The notes under the pieces are model-generated. The model had not been told where the DNA came from, searched no databases, and saw only the letters and a program-made list of their open reading frames with translations. Both the position numbers and the translations under genes were made by a program. From Halomonas salinarum (GTDB lineage: Bacteria > Pseudomonadota > Gammaproteobacteria > Pseudomonadales > Halomonadaceae), in assembly GCF_012062845.1 (NCBI RefSeq), contig NZ_WWNB01000009.1:1-64000 (forward strand): DNA of 64,000 nt. Reading direction: 5' to 3'. Positions within the stretch are counted from its first letter, which is position 1. Each line of letters starts with the position of its first letter. Positions 20,201 to 30,590 of the stretch are shown piece by piece.

Positions 20201-20756
20201 CTATCTCGAGGCCCAGCACGCCGAGCTGACCGAGGCCCTGGAGACCCTGGATCGGGCCATTCGCAAGATCGATCAGGAGACCCGTACCCGTTTCAAGGAC
20301 ACCTTCGATCGGGTCGATGCCGGTCTACAGACACTTTTTCCCAAAGTCTTCGGTGGTGGAACCGCATGGTTGACCCTCACGGGCGAGGATTTGCTGGAGA
20401 CCGGGGTCGCCATCATGGCAAGACCTCCGGGCAAGAAGAACAGCACCATTCATCTGCTCTCGGGGGGCGAAAAGGCCCTGACTGCGCTATCGCTGGTATT
20501 TGCCATCTTCCAGCTCAACCCCGCCCCGTTCTGCATGCTGGATGAGGTCGATGCCCCTCTGGATGATGCCAACGTGGGGCGCTATGCCAACCTGGTGAAG
20601 GAAATGTCCGCGACCGTTCAGTTCATCTATATCACCCACAACAAGATCGCCATGGAAGCCGGTGAGCGTTTAATGGGGGTGACCATGCAGGAGCCCGGGG
20701 TTTCACGTCTGGTATCGGTGGGTGTTGAGGAAGCGGCAGTGCTTGCCGAAGCTTGA
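17247..20756 (+). CDS. smc: Chromosome segregation protein SMC
   Basis: A 1169-aa structural-maintenance-of-chromosomes ATPase. It shows Walker A GPNGCGKSN (31-39), long coiled coils rich in Glu, Arg, Leu and Gln (~170-500 and ~670-1000), a hinge (~500-665), the ABC signature LLSGGEKALTALSL (~1070) and Walker B FCMLDEVDAPLDD. SMC replaces MukB in this lineage; its ScpA and ScpB partners are not in the window. It is followed by zipA and ligA, an order also found in pseudomonads. Confidence 0.96.
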   Translation: MQLKSIKLVGFKSFVDPVTVPFDSNMTAIVGPNGCGKSNVIDAVRWVMGESSAKTLRGESMTDVIFNGSTGRKPVGQASIELLFDNRDGSMGGAYAQYAEIAVKRVVTRDSQSSYFFNGQKCRRRDISDLFMGTGLGPRSYAIIGQGMISRLVEARPEELRSTLEEAAGISKYKERRRETENRMRRTQENLERLDDIREELDKQLERLKRQADAAKRYQTLKQEEYRLKGELALLRGRALRAEQTEQEGRVRELETGVEREVLGARQCETRLEQARSEHDRLAEELEGHQARFYETTTAIARLEQSLEHARTREQQLTRDLESARAELAELDRVNESDGERLAALDERLETLGPEQEEVAEELAQLEEALEEAEAANTEHSERWDAFNERHQQSSHEAERTQDRVRNLEQGVESLAADVQRRRQQQAELPDASELREQRAEYAERLAEAELEREALEDKRQQTLDRRQQNRDERRDAEAKREAERQRRNRLQGELASLDALIEAALADHDEALEAHLARHGLNEAPRLGERLSVDADWEEVVGWILAPWLNTRLVDLAHARQALDADANTEALGDLALLDATREVRDAAEGLAAKVEGAGAAALLLTGIHCAADEQEAWARVESLAPGESLVTPAGLWLGPGFVRRRGEAQGSDSLLTSRRRRDEVAAELDEVETTLSTLDEQLATLEARDQEIEASLEQCRRDEAQQQERHQQWTLAESNLATRLEHQEARAREIDEELVRLEEQREERALALEEAREQWQAAMAQLEDDSAEREQLERARREAQERLASLRTRQRPLAQRAQQLALDHQRLTTERAGLGQQQGRAEESRARLEEKCAELEENLEMLREPDEENRERLEELLHQRDRDERALTACRDKTAEFTEQLREDELARQQHERNLEGIRERLQEARMQVQALALKADAQDEQLAELNHDADTLAEHLDPNATESAWRERLDGLGDKIRRLGAINLAAIEEYDQQAERRDYLEAQHAELTEALETLDRAIRKIDQETRTRFKDTFDRVDAGLQTLFPKVFGGGTAWLTLTGEDLLETGVAIMARPPGKKNSTIHLLSGGEKALTALSLVFAIFQLNPAPFCMLDEVDAPLDDANVGRYANLVKEMSATVQFIYITHNKIAMEAGERLMGVTMQEPGVSRLVSVGVEEAAVLAEA

Positions 20757-21013
20757 AGCAAGCAGCGCATGGCGAGAGTCGGTGAAATGCGACGCTTGCA
20801 CCTGATCGCCAAAGCGGGTAACAAGATGGCTGATAAGAACGGTGTCGGTGAGCGCATACGTAGGGTGATTACGCAGGCCATTCGACATGCTGTCATGCAA
20901 TGAATGCTGCTTGACAATCAAAAAAGACATGGCCCTTTTTTTGGTAATCGCGCTATGCTGATGGCTATTAATATTTCCGGCATGGTGCCCCTAGCAGACA
21001 GGCAAGACGACTC
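20757..21013. other. Intergenic region before zipA
   Basis: A 257-base gap with no gene. It is AT-richer near its end. A TTGACA hexamer occurs at 20911-20916 but no -10 lies at 16-18 bases, and the best -10-like TATGCT is at 20954-20959. A zipA promoter is probably here, but I cannot place it with confidence. Confidence 0.35.
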
Positions 21014-22672
21014 ATGGAACTTAGAGAGTGGCTGATCATCCTGGGGTTGGCGCTGGTGACCATCATCGTGATCGATGGTGTACGTCGCTTGCAGCGTCAG
21101 CGTCGCGTCCCCCGCCTGGATCAGGTCGATGCTTCATCGACCGATGCAGCGTCGGGGGCAGACACCGACCCTGAGCAGGAAGCTCGGGACGCCCAAGTGC
21201 GCAGTGAGCTGCCCAATGGGGGCGCGCGGGTGGTTAAACCCGCTGCCTATGAAGTGCGCTCGAAACCCAAGCTCCAGCGCCAGGAGCACCCGGGGCCATC
21301 CAGGGTGCTTGCCAATTGGCGTCAGGAGAGCCAGTCCGAGGAAGCGCGCTCTCGAGCCGAGGCCCCTTCGCGGCAAGCCGATCTCGACACAGGTGCGCCG
21401 AGCACCACCAGGGCTACGTCAGCATCCGCCTTCGGGTCGCCCGCCGGGGCTGAGCACCCGGCTGAGCGTTCCTTTGAACATAGCCAGGAACCTCACGGTG
21501 CCCCCCGCGCCGATACGCGCCAGGCGCCATCCGGTGAGCGTCCACAGATGGCTCGGCCCGCTCAGGTTGACGATCAGATAGAAGATGAAGCGGCGGTCAC
21601 CGCGAGAGCCGATAAAGCCATGGCTGATAAAGAGAGTGCCCATGGCAATATCGAGGCTGAGGAGCAAGACGCATTTCATGACGATACCCTCTCCGGGCTG
21701 GCTGCCGATCCGGCGGATCATGAGGGCTATCACGATGACGAGCGCTATCGGATAGTCGACTTCGATGGCGTCTCCGACTCGTTGCGTGAACGCTCAGCCA
21801 AGGTCGGCGACTCGGTGCAACGCTTGGGTTCCTCCCTCCAGCAGAAGATGGCCAGCCGTAAGGAGCAGCGCAAGAAGGACAAGTTGGAGCGCGAGCGCCA
21901 GAAGGCCGAACGCAAGGCCCGCGAGGCCAGCCGCCAGCAGCAGGAAAAAGCTGAGCGGGAGGCCGAGGCCCGCCGCGGATCGACTGCGCAAAGTGACGGC
22001 GGTGATCCGCTGTTCTCATCCCCTAGCGCCCCGCACCCGGCAGAGTCCCGCTACGGTGAAGCGCAAGAGTACGCACCCCAAGAAAGGGCTTATGCGCCGG
22101 ATCATGAACCTGAGTATGCACAAGAGCCGATGGCCGCGACGGACAGCGACGTACCCATGGATCCGACGATCCAGAGTGCGCTACGCACCAGCGTCAGGGT
22201 CGATCACCCCCGTGAGACCCTGGGCAACGCCGAAGAGATCGTCGTCATCAGTGTAATGTCCCGTGATGAGGAAGGATTCTCCGGAACTGCCCTCTTGGAT
22301 CTGATGTTGGTCTGTGGCCTGCGCTACTGCCGCGATATGCAGATATTCCATCGCTTCGAGACGCAGGATCCGCACAGCGAACTCCAGTTCTCGATGGTCA
22401 ACGTGATCAAGCCGGGAACCTTCCCGATCGCTGACGGCGATGACTTCACCACGCCGGGTATCAGCTTTCTGATGCCGCTGCCGGGCGCGCACGATGGCTC
22501 GGCGGCCTTCGAGGCCATGGTGGAAACGGCCATGGTCGTCGTGCGCCATCTGGGCGGCGAGCTGAAGGACGAGAACCACAGCGTGATGACCGCGCAGACC
22601 GTCGGCTTCGCCCGTGAGCGGGTACAGGAGTTCGAACGCCGCCACCGGCTGCATCGTACCCAGGTCAACTGA
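21014..22672 (+). CDS. zipA: Cell division protein ZipA
   Basis: A 552-aa protein that tethers FtsZ to the inner membrane. An N-terminal transmembrane helix (~residues 5-23) is followed by a very long Ser/Ala/Glu/Asp-rich variable region (~35-260), a charged predicted coiled coil (~272-315) and the C-terminal FtsZ-binding domain (~405-545, with DLMLVCGLRYC and ISFLMPLPG). E. coli ZipA is 328 aa; the extra length lies entirely in the linker. A strong hairpin follows the gene. Confidence 0.92.
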   Translation: MELREWLIILGLALVTIIVIDGVRRLQRQRRVPRLDQVDASSTDAASGADTDPEQEARDAQVRSELPNGGARVVKPAAYEVRSKPKLQRQEHPGPSRVLANWRQESQSEEARSRAEAPSRQADLDTGAPSTTRATSASAFGSPAGAEHPAERSFEHSQEPHGAPRADTRQAPSGERPQMARPAQVDDQIEDEAAVTARADKAMADKESAHGNIEAEEQDAFHDDTLSGLAADPADHEGYHDDERYRIVDFDGVSDSLRERSAKVGDSVQRLGSSLQQKMASRKEQRKKDKLERERQKAERKAREASRQQQEKAEREAEARRGSTAQSDGGDPLFSSPSAPHPAESRYGEAQEYAPQERAYAPDHEPEYAQEPMAATDSDVPMDPTIQSALRTSVRVDHPRETLGNAEEIVVISVMSRDEEGFSGTALLDLMLVCGLRYCRDMQIFHRFETQDPHSELQFSMVNVIKPGTFPIADGDDFTTPGISFLMPLPGAHDGSAAFEAMVETAMVVVRHLGGELKDENHSVMTAQTVGFARERVQEFERRHRLHRTQVN

Positions 22673-22700
22673 ATCGGCAACATCTGCCGTACGACCCTCT

Positions 22701-22734
22701 CACATGGGCTCCTTCGGGAGCCCATGTGTCGTTT
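22701..22734 (+). terminator. Hairpin terminator after zipA
   Basis: A 12-bp perfect stem capped by a TTCG tetraloop (22701-22728) is followed by TCGTTT. The hairpin is very stable but the T-run is weak, so termination may be partial. Confidence 0.7.
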
Positions 22735-22784
22735 GGGCCACGGCCCCAATACGCCTACAATAGCCGTTTGCTTACCAGACGTGA

Positions 22785-25138
<2,354 letters not shown>

Positions 25139-25165
25139 TCGACAGCGTCGAGGCCCTGAAAACAC

Positions 25166-25196
25166 GAAGGCCCCGCCCGGCGGGGCCTTCGTCGTT
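25166..25196. terminator. Bidirectional terminator between ligA-UPF0270 and mnmC
   Basis: A 10-bp stem (GAAGGCCCCG with its complement) has T-rich sequence on both sides, weaker on the plus side (GTCGTT) and better on the minus side (GTGTTTT). It lies between two convergent transcription units. Confidence 0.75.
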
Positions 25197-25224
25197 CAGC
25201 GACCGCTGCCTCGATCACCGGGTG

Positions 25225-27282
25225 CTAAGGGGCCTGGCTCTTGATCAGGTCGCTGATCAGTCGCCGTCCCGGATGAAGGTGATCGGCAAGTGCCCGCTCC
25301 ACCGGCAGCGGTTCGTCGCAGATTCGTGAGGCGATCACCTCGGCGCAGAGCGGCGCGCTGGCGAGCCCCCGGGAGCCGTGGGCAGCGCTGATCCACAGCC
25401 CCGCATGATGGGGGCCGGGGACGTCCGGGACGCGCTTGGCATCCTTGGCAAGCACCGCATAGCTCTCGTGCCACTTTGCGGCGTCCGGCACCGGGCCTGC
25501 GTAAGGTGTCTTGTCGGGACTCGCGGCGCGCACCGCTACCCGCCCCGTGAGGTGCTCAGGTGTCAGGTCGGCGCCGGCCTTCTGCAGGGCATCGCGCAGT
25601 GCCTTGACCAGACTCGGCAGGCTCGCCTCCAGTTCGGCAATATTGGCCGCATGATCGGCGTCGCGCGGTGCCGTGTCGGTGTCATGGGGCGCGAAGGTGG
25701 CGCCAAAACTCAGCACGCCGTCTGTTGCCGGGGGCACATAGCCACCGGCGCAGACCACCCGCGAGAGCGTCGGCACATCAATGCCCTCAGGCAGGCGCAG
25801 GGCGCTGACCTGGCCACGAATCGGCTGCAGGGGTAGCGCCTCGGTCTGGACAAAGCGGTTGGCGAGTGCCGCCGTGGCCACCACCACCTGATCGGCATTA
25901 AGGGGCTCGCCATCGGCCAGTGTCAGCGTCCAGCCGTCTTGATCCGGGCCGAGCCGCGTGAGTTTGGTGACGTCGCCATGGTGCAGGCTAATGCCGGGTG
26001 TCGCGGCTAGGCGCGCGCATAACAGGTCGGGTCGTACCCAGCCGGCGCCGGAATAGTCGAGGCCCGGTGATTCTATGGCCACACCCGCCCGCGCCGAGGC
26101 CGTCTCGACGTCTACCCCTTCCACTACGTCATTGGGCAGCCCATGGTTGGCCAGGAAGCGCGCCTGACGCTTGGCCTCGCGCTCACCGGTTGCCAGTTGC
26201 AGCACGCCGCAGTCGTCCCACAGCGTGTGCTCGGGGTCCAGCGTCGACAGCCAGCGCCGGCTGTACATGAGCCCCGAGAGATAGACGCGGCTCTGCGGGT
26301 TGGTCTCGGCGGCAAGCTTCACATAGAGCGCGCCCTGACGATTACCCGAGCCGCCGGCCCCCGGTGCCTCGCGCTCGATCAGGGTCACGGTCACGCCGCG
26401 CCTTGCCAGGGCCTCGGCGACCGTGGTGCCGGCAAGGCCGGCGCCAATCACCGCCACATGCCGGCTGGGTGCCGCCGCGGGCGGAGTGAACCAGGGTGTC
26501 GTCGGGCGCGGATCATGGTGGGGTGGGGTGGCAATCTCGCCGGCGAGCATCTCGCGCTTGCGACCGTGGCCGGGCACCTTGCGCCAGACAAAGCCGGCGG
26601 CCTTGAGGCCGCGCTTGACCACGCCGGCGCAGGTGAAGGTCGCGAAGGTGGCGCCCGGGCGGCTGGCGCGGGCCATGGCGGTGAAAAGCTCAGGCTGCCA
26701 CATCTCGGGGTTCTTGGCCGGCGCGAAGCCATCCAGAAACCAGGCATCGACCTTGCCATCGAGCTGGCCCAGTCGCTCGGCGCTGTCGCCGAAGTGCAGG
26801 TCCAGGGTCACGCGCTCATCGAGACGCAGCCGGTGGACGCCTGAGACCGGCGCCGGCCATTGGCCGATGAGACAGGCGGCCTTGTCGCGGAAATCGGGCC
26901 AGCCGGCCAGGGCCCTGGCCAGATCGTCCCGGGTCATCGGGAAGCGCTCGGTGGAGACCAGGTGCAGCCGCGCCTTGGGTGGAGCATGGCGCTCGAAGGC
27001 GGCCCAGGCACACAGCATGTTGAGCCCGGTGCCAAAGCCCGTCTCGCCGATCACGAAGGGCCGCGGCCCCTGCCAGGCCGCCAGCCGCTCGGGCAAATGG
27101 TTGGCATTGATGAAGACGTGCTCGGTCTCGGCACGACCGTCGTGGCGCGAGAAGTAGACATCATCGAAGGCGCTGGAGTGGGGCGCCTCGCTGTCGGTGT
27201 CGTCTCGCGGCCAATCGAGGCGCGCAACCTCGAGGGCGGCCAGGGGAGGCAGGGGCGCAGGGCGGTCGTCGGCGGCACTCAA
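25225..27282 (-). CDS. mnmC: Bifunctional tRNA 5-methylaminomethyl-2-thiouridine biosynthesis protein MnmC
   Basis: A 685-aa fusion enzyme that finishes the wobble modification mnm5s2U34. The N-terminal half (to ~245) is a SAM-dependent methyltransferase with VIGETGFGTGLNMLCAW and the DAWFLDGFAPAKNPEMW segment. The C-terminal half is a DAO-type FAD oxidoreductase beginning VAVIGAGLAGTTVAEAL (~residue 270), which removes the carboxymethyl group. Domain order and length match E. coli MnmC. Confidence 0.95.
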   Translation of the reverse strand: MSAADDRPAPLPPLAALEVARLDWPRDDTDSEAPHSSAFDDVYFSRHDGRAETEHVFINANHLPERLAAWQGPRPFVIGETGFGTGLNMLCAWAAFERHAPPKARLHLVSTERFPMTRDDLARALAGWPDFRDKAACLIGQWPAPVSGVHRLRLDERVTLDLHFGDSAERLGQLDGKVDAWFLDGFAPAKNPEMWQPELFTAMARASRPGATFATFTCAGVVKRGLKAAGFVWRKVPGHGRKREMLAGEIATPPHHDPRPTTPWFTPPAAAPSRHVAVIGAGLAGTTVAEALARRGVTVTLIEREAPGAGGSGNRQGALYVKLAAETNPQSRVYLSGLMYSRRWLSTLDPEHTLWDDCGVLQLATGEREAKRQARFLANHGLPNDVVEGVDVETASARAGVAIESPGLDYSGAGWVRPDLLCARLAATPGISLHHGDVTKLTRLGPDQDGWTLTLADGEPLNADQVVVATAALANRFVQTEALPLQPIRGQVSALRLPEGIDVPTLSRVVCAGGYVPPATDGVLSFGATFAPHDTDTAPRDADHAANIAELEASLPSLVKALRDALQKAGADLTPEHLTGRVAVRAASPDKTPYAGPVPDAAKWHESYAVLAKDAKRVPDVPGPHHAGLWISAAHGSRGLASAPLCAEVIASRICDEPLPVERALADHLHPGRRLISDLIKSQAP

Positions 27283-27385
27283 GGTGGGCTCCGAAAAGCA
27301 TCAGGATTGATCAAAAAATAACCAGTTTCGCCGCATGGGCGTCTTGGCTGGCTTATGGCAAGGCGTCCGCGGGCTTTCAACAAGC

Positions 27386-27422
27386 TTTTCCACAGCCACG
27401 GTGTAAAACTGGCTGTGGAAAA
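27386..27422. repeat. 13-bp perfect inverted repeat made of two DnaA-box-like sites
   Basis: TTTTCCACAGCCA (27386-27398) is repeated as its exact complement at 27410-27422 with an 11-base spacer. Each arm contains TTTTCCACA, which fits the DnaA box consensus TTWTNCACA, and the two face each other. No T-run follows on either strand, so a terminator is less likely. It lies between mnmC and the YciI-like gene. Confidence 0.8.
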
Positions 27423-27478
27423 CCCGTCTGGGGAAAACGTCTTCCGGCGGGCAGGCTCAGGCGGTGTTCATGCGCGGC

Positions 27479-27778
27479 TCAGGGTAGTGCTTTCTTGAAT
27501 GGCTTTACGGTCACCTTGGCGTAGACGCCGGCGATCACGTAGGGGTCGGCATCGGCCCAGGCTTGCGCAGTGGGCAGATCCTCAAACTCGGCAACCACCA
27601 GGCTGCCGCTGAAACCGGCGTCGCCCGGGCTCTCGGCATCGACGGCCGGGTGCGGGCCCGCGAGCACCAGGCGGCCTTCGTCGCGCAGCTTCTCGAGGCG
27701 GGCCAGGTGGTCGGGGCGGGCGGCCATGCGCCATTCGAGGCTGTTATTCACATCTTCACTGATGATGGCGTAGAGCAT
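27479..27778 (-). CDS. YciI family protein
   Basis: A 99-aa YCII-domain protein of the usual length. It begins [10 protein letters not shown] and has the conserved [23 protein letters not shown]-type core with its central His, then [16 protein letters not shown]. It is a ferredoxin-like fold related to EthD; the function is mostly unknown. The reading frame continues upstream, but the ATG at 27778 matches the family start. It is transcribed away from the RNase AM-like gene. Confidence 0.87.
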   Translation of the reverse strand: MLYAIISEDVNNSLEWRMAARPDHLARLEKLRDEGRLVLAGPHPAVDAESPGDAGFSGSLVVAEFEDLPTAQAWADADPYVIAGVYAKVTVKPFKKALP

Positions 27779-27891
27779 CGCAGTTTCCTTCGCTGAGTGG
27801 GCAGGAAGGCGCCGTCGCACCTGAAATTGACCGCAACCGGCGCGGCGCGCACCATAGGAGGCCTATTCTGACAAAGACGCCTGCCGGCGTC

Positions 27892-28830
27892 ATGCTGATG
27901 AACGAGACTCACGTGCCCCCCGCTACCGCTGATGCATCTGCCCCTCAGGCCAATAGTGCCTTCGACGAGGCGCCGGGCATCGACCTGCATATGCACTCTA
28001 CCGCCTCGGATGGCGCCCTCTCGCCCGCCGCGCTGATGAAACTGTGCCATGAGCGTGGCCTCTCACGGGTATCACTTACCGATCATGACACCCTGGATGG
28101 CGTTGCCGAGGCGCAAGACGCCGCGGCGACGCTGGGGTTGACGCTGCTGCCGGGGCTCGAGCTGTCGTCTCAATGGCAGGGGTTGAACATTCATGTGGTG
28201 GGTCTGCTGCCAGAGGGTGCCCAGGGCAGCCTGGTGGCGGGGCTCGAGTCTCAGGCGCGCGCGCGGATCGCCCGCGGTGAAGAGATCGCCCGGCGCATGG
28301 AAAAGCTGGGGCTTGATGACGCCCTGGCTAAGGCACGCGCACAGGCCGGTAGCGAGCGTCCGCTGGGACGCCCCGACTTCGCCCGGGCGATGGTCGCCGA
28401 TGGTCTGGTCAAGGACATGGGCACGGCCTTCAAGAAGTATCTGGGCAGCGGCAAGCGGGGAGACGTCAAGGCCGGTTGGCCGTATCTGTCTGAAGTGGTC
28501 GAGTGGATCAATGATGCCGGCGGCGTGGCGGTGCTGGCGCATCCGCTGCGCTATGGCCTGACCCGGCGCAAGCGCGGCCTGCTGCTCGACGCCTTCACCG
28601 CCGCGGGCGGTGAGGCCGCCGAGCTGGTCAGCGGCTTCCAGAACGCCGATGTGACCCGGGATCTTGCCCGCCAGCTAGACGAGCGGGGCCTTTATGGCTC
28701 GCTTGGCAGCGACTTTCACTTTCCCGGCGGGCCGGTGGCGCCGGGCAGCATGAGCGCGGTGCCGCGCACCGCGCTGCGCCCCATCTGGCAGCACCCCCGT
28801 CTCGCGGCAATCTTCGCCGAGGCGGCCTGA
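27892..28830 (+). CDS. rnm: PHP-domain phosphoesterase, RNase AM (YciV/TrpH)-like
   Basis: A 312-aa PHP-domain metallophosphoesterase. The metal-binding motif IDLHMHSTASDG lies near residues 30-41 and LTDHDTLDG near 63-71. Further ligands are in LLPGLELSS, VAVLAHPLRYG and GSDFHFPG. E. coli YciV (RNase AM) is a 5'-3' exonuclease that matures rRNA 5' ends and uses 3',5'-bisphosphonucleotides. The first ~28 residues before the PHP motif are an Ala/Pro-rich extension, and no good ribosome-binding site precedes the first ATG, so a later start is possible. Confidence 0.85.
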   Translation: MLMNETHVPPATADASAPQANSAFDEAPGIDLHMHSTASDGALSPAALMKLCHERGLSRVSLTDHDTLDGVAEAQDAAATLGLTLLPGLELSSQWQGLNIHVVGLLPEGAQGSLVAGLESQARARIARGEEIARRMEKLGLDDALAKARAQAGSERPLGRPDFARAMVADGLVKDMGTAFKKYLGSGKRGDVKAGWPYLSEVVEWINDAGGVAVLAHPLRYGLTRRKRGLLLDAFTAAGGEAAELVSGFQNADVTRDLARQLDERGLYGSLGSDFHFPGGPVAPGSMSAVPRTALRPIWQHPRLAAIFAEAA

Positions 28831-28871
28831 CACGCCGCTTCCCTTCATGGATCACGCACACAGGAGTGAGC

Positions 28872-29495
28872 ATGACGCAATTCTTCCAGATGCACCCCGA
28901 GACTCCCCAGAAGCGCCTGATCGACCAGGCGACCGAGATCATCCGCCGTGGCGGCGTGGTGGCCTATCCCACCGATTCCGGCTATGCGCTGGGCTGCCAC
29001 CTGGGCGACAAGAAGGCCATCGAGAAGATCAAGTGGCTACGCTCGCTGAATGACAAGCACAACTTCACCCTGGTGTGTTCGGATCTGTCCGAGATCGGCA
29101 CCTATGCCAAGGTCGATAATGCGGAGTTCAGGCTGCTCAAGACGCATACGCCGGGGGCCTACACCTTTATCCTCAATGCCACCAACGAAGTGCCACGCTT
29201 GCTTTTGCATCCCAAGCGCCGCTCGATCGGGGTGCGAGTGCCGGATCACCGCATCACCCACGCGTTGCTCAAGGCGCTCGGTGAGCCGCTGATGAGCGTG
29301 ACGCTGATCCCGGTTGGTGAGGAATTGCCGATGACCGATGGCGAGGAAATCCGTGAGCGTTTCGGCGCTCACCTCGACCTGGTCATCGATGGTGGCGCCT
29401 GCCACCTGGAGCCGACCAGTGTGATCGATCTACGCGATCTGCCGCCGGTCATCCTGCGCGAAGGGCGCGGCGATCTGGCGCCCTTCAGGGGATGA
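28872..29495 (+). CDS. YciO/Sua5/YrdC family protein
   Basis: A 207-aa YrdC-domain protein of the YciO subgroup. It has GGVVAYPTDSGYALGCHLGDKKA near the N-terminus, then KHNFTLVCSDLSEI and RRSIGVRVPDH. The family includes the threonylcarbamoyl-AMP synthase for tRNA t6A. YciO itself has at most weak activity of this type and its role is unclear. The ATG at 28872 has GGAG at good spacing; a GTG six bases earlier is less likely. It sits 41 bases after the RNase AM-like gene, the same pairing as E. coli yciV-yciO. Confidence 0.87.
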   Translation: MTQFFQMHPETPQKRLIDQATEIIRRGGVVAYPTDSGYALGCHLGDKKAIEKIKWLRSLNDKHNFTLVCSDLSEIGTYAKVDNAEFRLLKTHTPGAYTFILNATNEVPRLLLHPKRRSIGVRVPDHRITHALLKALGEPLMSVTLIPVGEELPMTDGEEIRERFGAHLDLVIDGGACHLEPTSVIDLRDLPPVILREGRGDLAPFRG

Positions 29496-29529
29496 ATCTA
29501 CCCTGCGACGGCGCCTTGGCCTGTGGGGC

Positions 29530-30573
29530 TCAGGCGTCGTCCTGCTCGTCGTCTGAGCCGTTATCTGAGTTGTCGCCCCCGCCTTTTCTCTGTTGATCCC
29601 GTTGAGCGTCGCGCGCGTTTCGCGACTGTTCCGCTTTTTCTCTCGCGTCTTCTGCCTGTTGCGCCTGGCGGCTGGACTCTTGCCGCTGTGCTTCTTCACG
29701 TTGTTCCGCCTTTCGCGGGTCCTCGGTGTTCTCGTCCAGCCAGGTGCCGCATTTCAGGCAATATTGCGCCTTGTGTTCGTGGCGGTCGTAGCCACAGCCG
29801 GGGCAGGCCTCGTCTGAATAGCGGTCGGCGCGAATCGAGCGGATCACCTCGGCAGAAAACACCCCGGTAGGGATGGCGATGATCGAGTAGCCCATCAGCA
29901 TCACTGTCATCGAGATGAATTGACCCAATGGGGTAGTGGGGGTGATATCGCCATAGCCGACCGTGGTCAGCGTGACGATGCCCCAGTAGATCGAGACGGG
30001 AATGCTGGTGAATCCCGCCTCTGGCGGCTCGATCATGTAGACCAGCGAGCCGAAGATGGTCACCAGCATGAACACCGTGAACAGGAACAGCAGGATCTGA
30101 TGCGAGCTACGCTTGAGGGCCTCGATCAGTAGACGTCCCTCACCGACGAACTGCATCAGCCTGAGCACCCTGAAGATGCGCAGCACCCGTAGCAGGCGGA
30201 TCACCACCAGCGAATGTACCCCGGGCAGCAACAGCACCAGCCAGGTGGGCAGGATCGCCAACACATCGATGATGCCGTAGAAGCTTCTCAAATAACGGGT
30301 CGGGCGATCCAGGCAGTAAAGGCGTACCGCCAGTTCCAGCGTGAAGAGGCCGGTGAAGCCCCATTCCATCAGCCTGAACAGGCTGCCATAGGCGGCTTCA
30401 TAGGCCGGGACGCTTTCCAGCATCACCACCCCGACGCTTGCCAGGATCATCACGATCAGAGCGATGTCGAAGCCCTTGGCCAGCCGGGTGTCCGATTCGA
30501 AGATGATCTGGAAGACGCGGGTCCGGAGTCCTTCCGCGGCGGGCTTGAGGTCGTGGTGGTTCACGGGCGTCAT
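29530..30573 (-). CDS. Voltage-gated-type potassium channel with C-terminal zinc ribbon
   Basis: A 347-aa six-helix ion channel. S1-S3 lie at about residues 36-112, and a basic S4 with Arg every third residue at ~124-138 (VIRLLRVLRIFRVLRLM). The pore helix and selectivity filter TVGYGD are at 204-209, and S6 at ~220-240. After the membrane part comes a four-cysteine zinc ribbon (Cys257, Cys260, Cys272, Cys275), then a highly charged Glu/Arg/Gln tail (~285-347). The filter marks it as potassium-selective, plausibly serving osmoadaptation. Confidence 0.88.
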   Translation of the reverse strand: MTPVNHHDLKPAAEGLRTRVFQIIFESDTRLAKGFDIALIVMILASVGVVMLESVPAYEAAYGSLFRLMEWGFTGLFTLELAVRLYCLDRPTRYLRSFYGIIDVLAILPTWLVLLLPGVHSLVVIRLLRVLRIFRVLRLMQFVGEGRLLIEALKRSSHQILLFLFTVFMLVTIFGSLVYMIEPPEAGFTSIPVSIYWGIVTLTTVGYGDITPTTPLGQFISMTVMLMGYSIIAIPTGVFSAEVIRSIRADRYSDEACPGCGYDRHEHKAQYCLKCGTWLDENTEDPRKAEQREEAQRQESSRQAQQAEDAREKAEQSRNARDAQRDQQRKGGGDNSDNGSDDEQDDA

Positions 30574-30590
30574 CCTTGTGGTGGCCGGGC

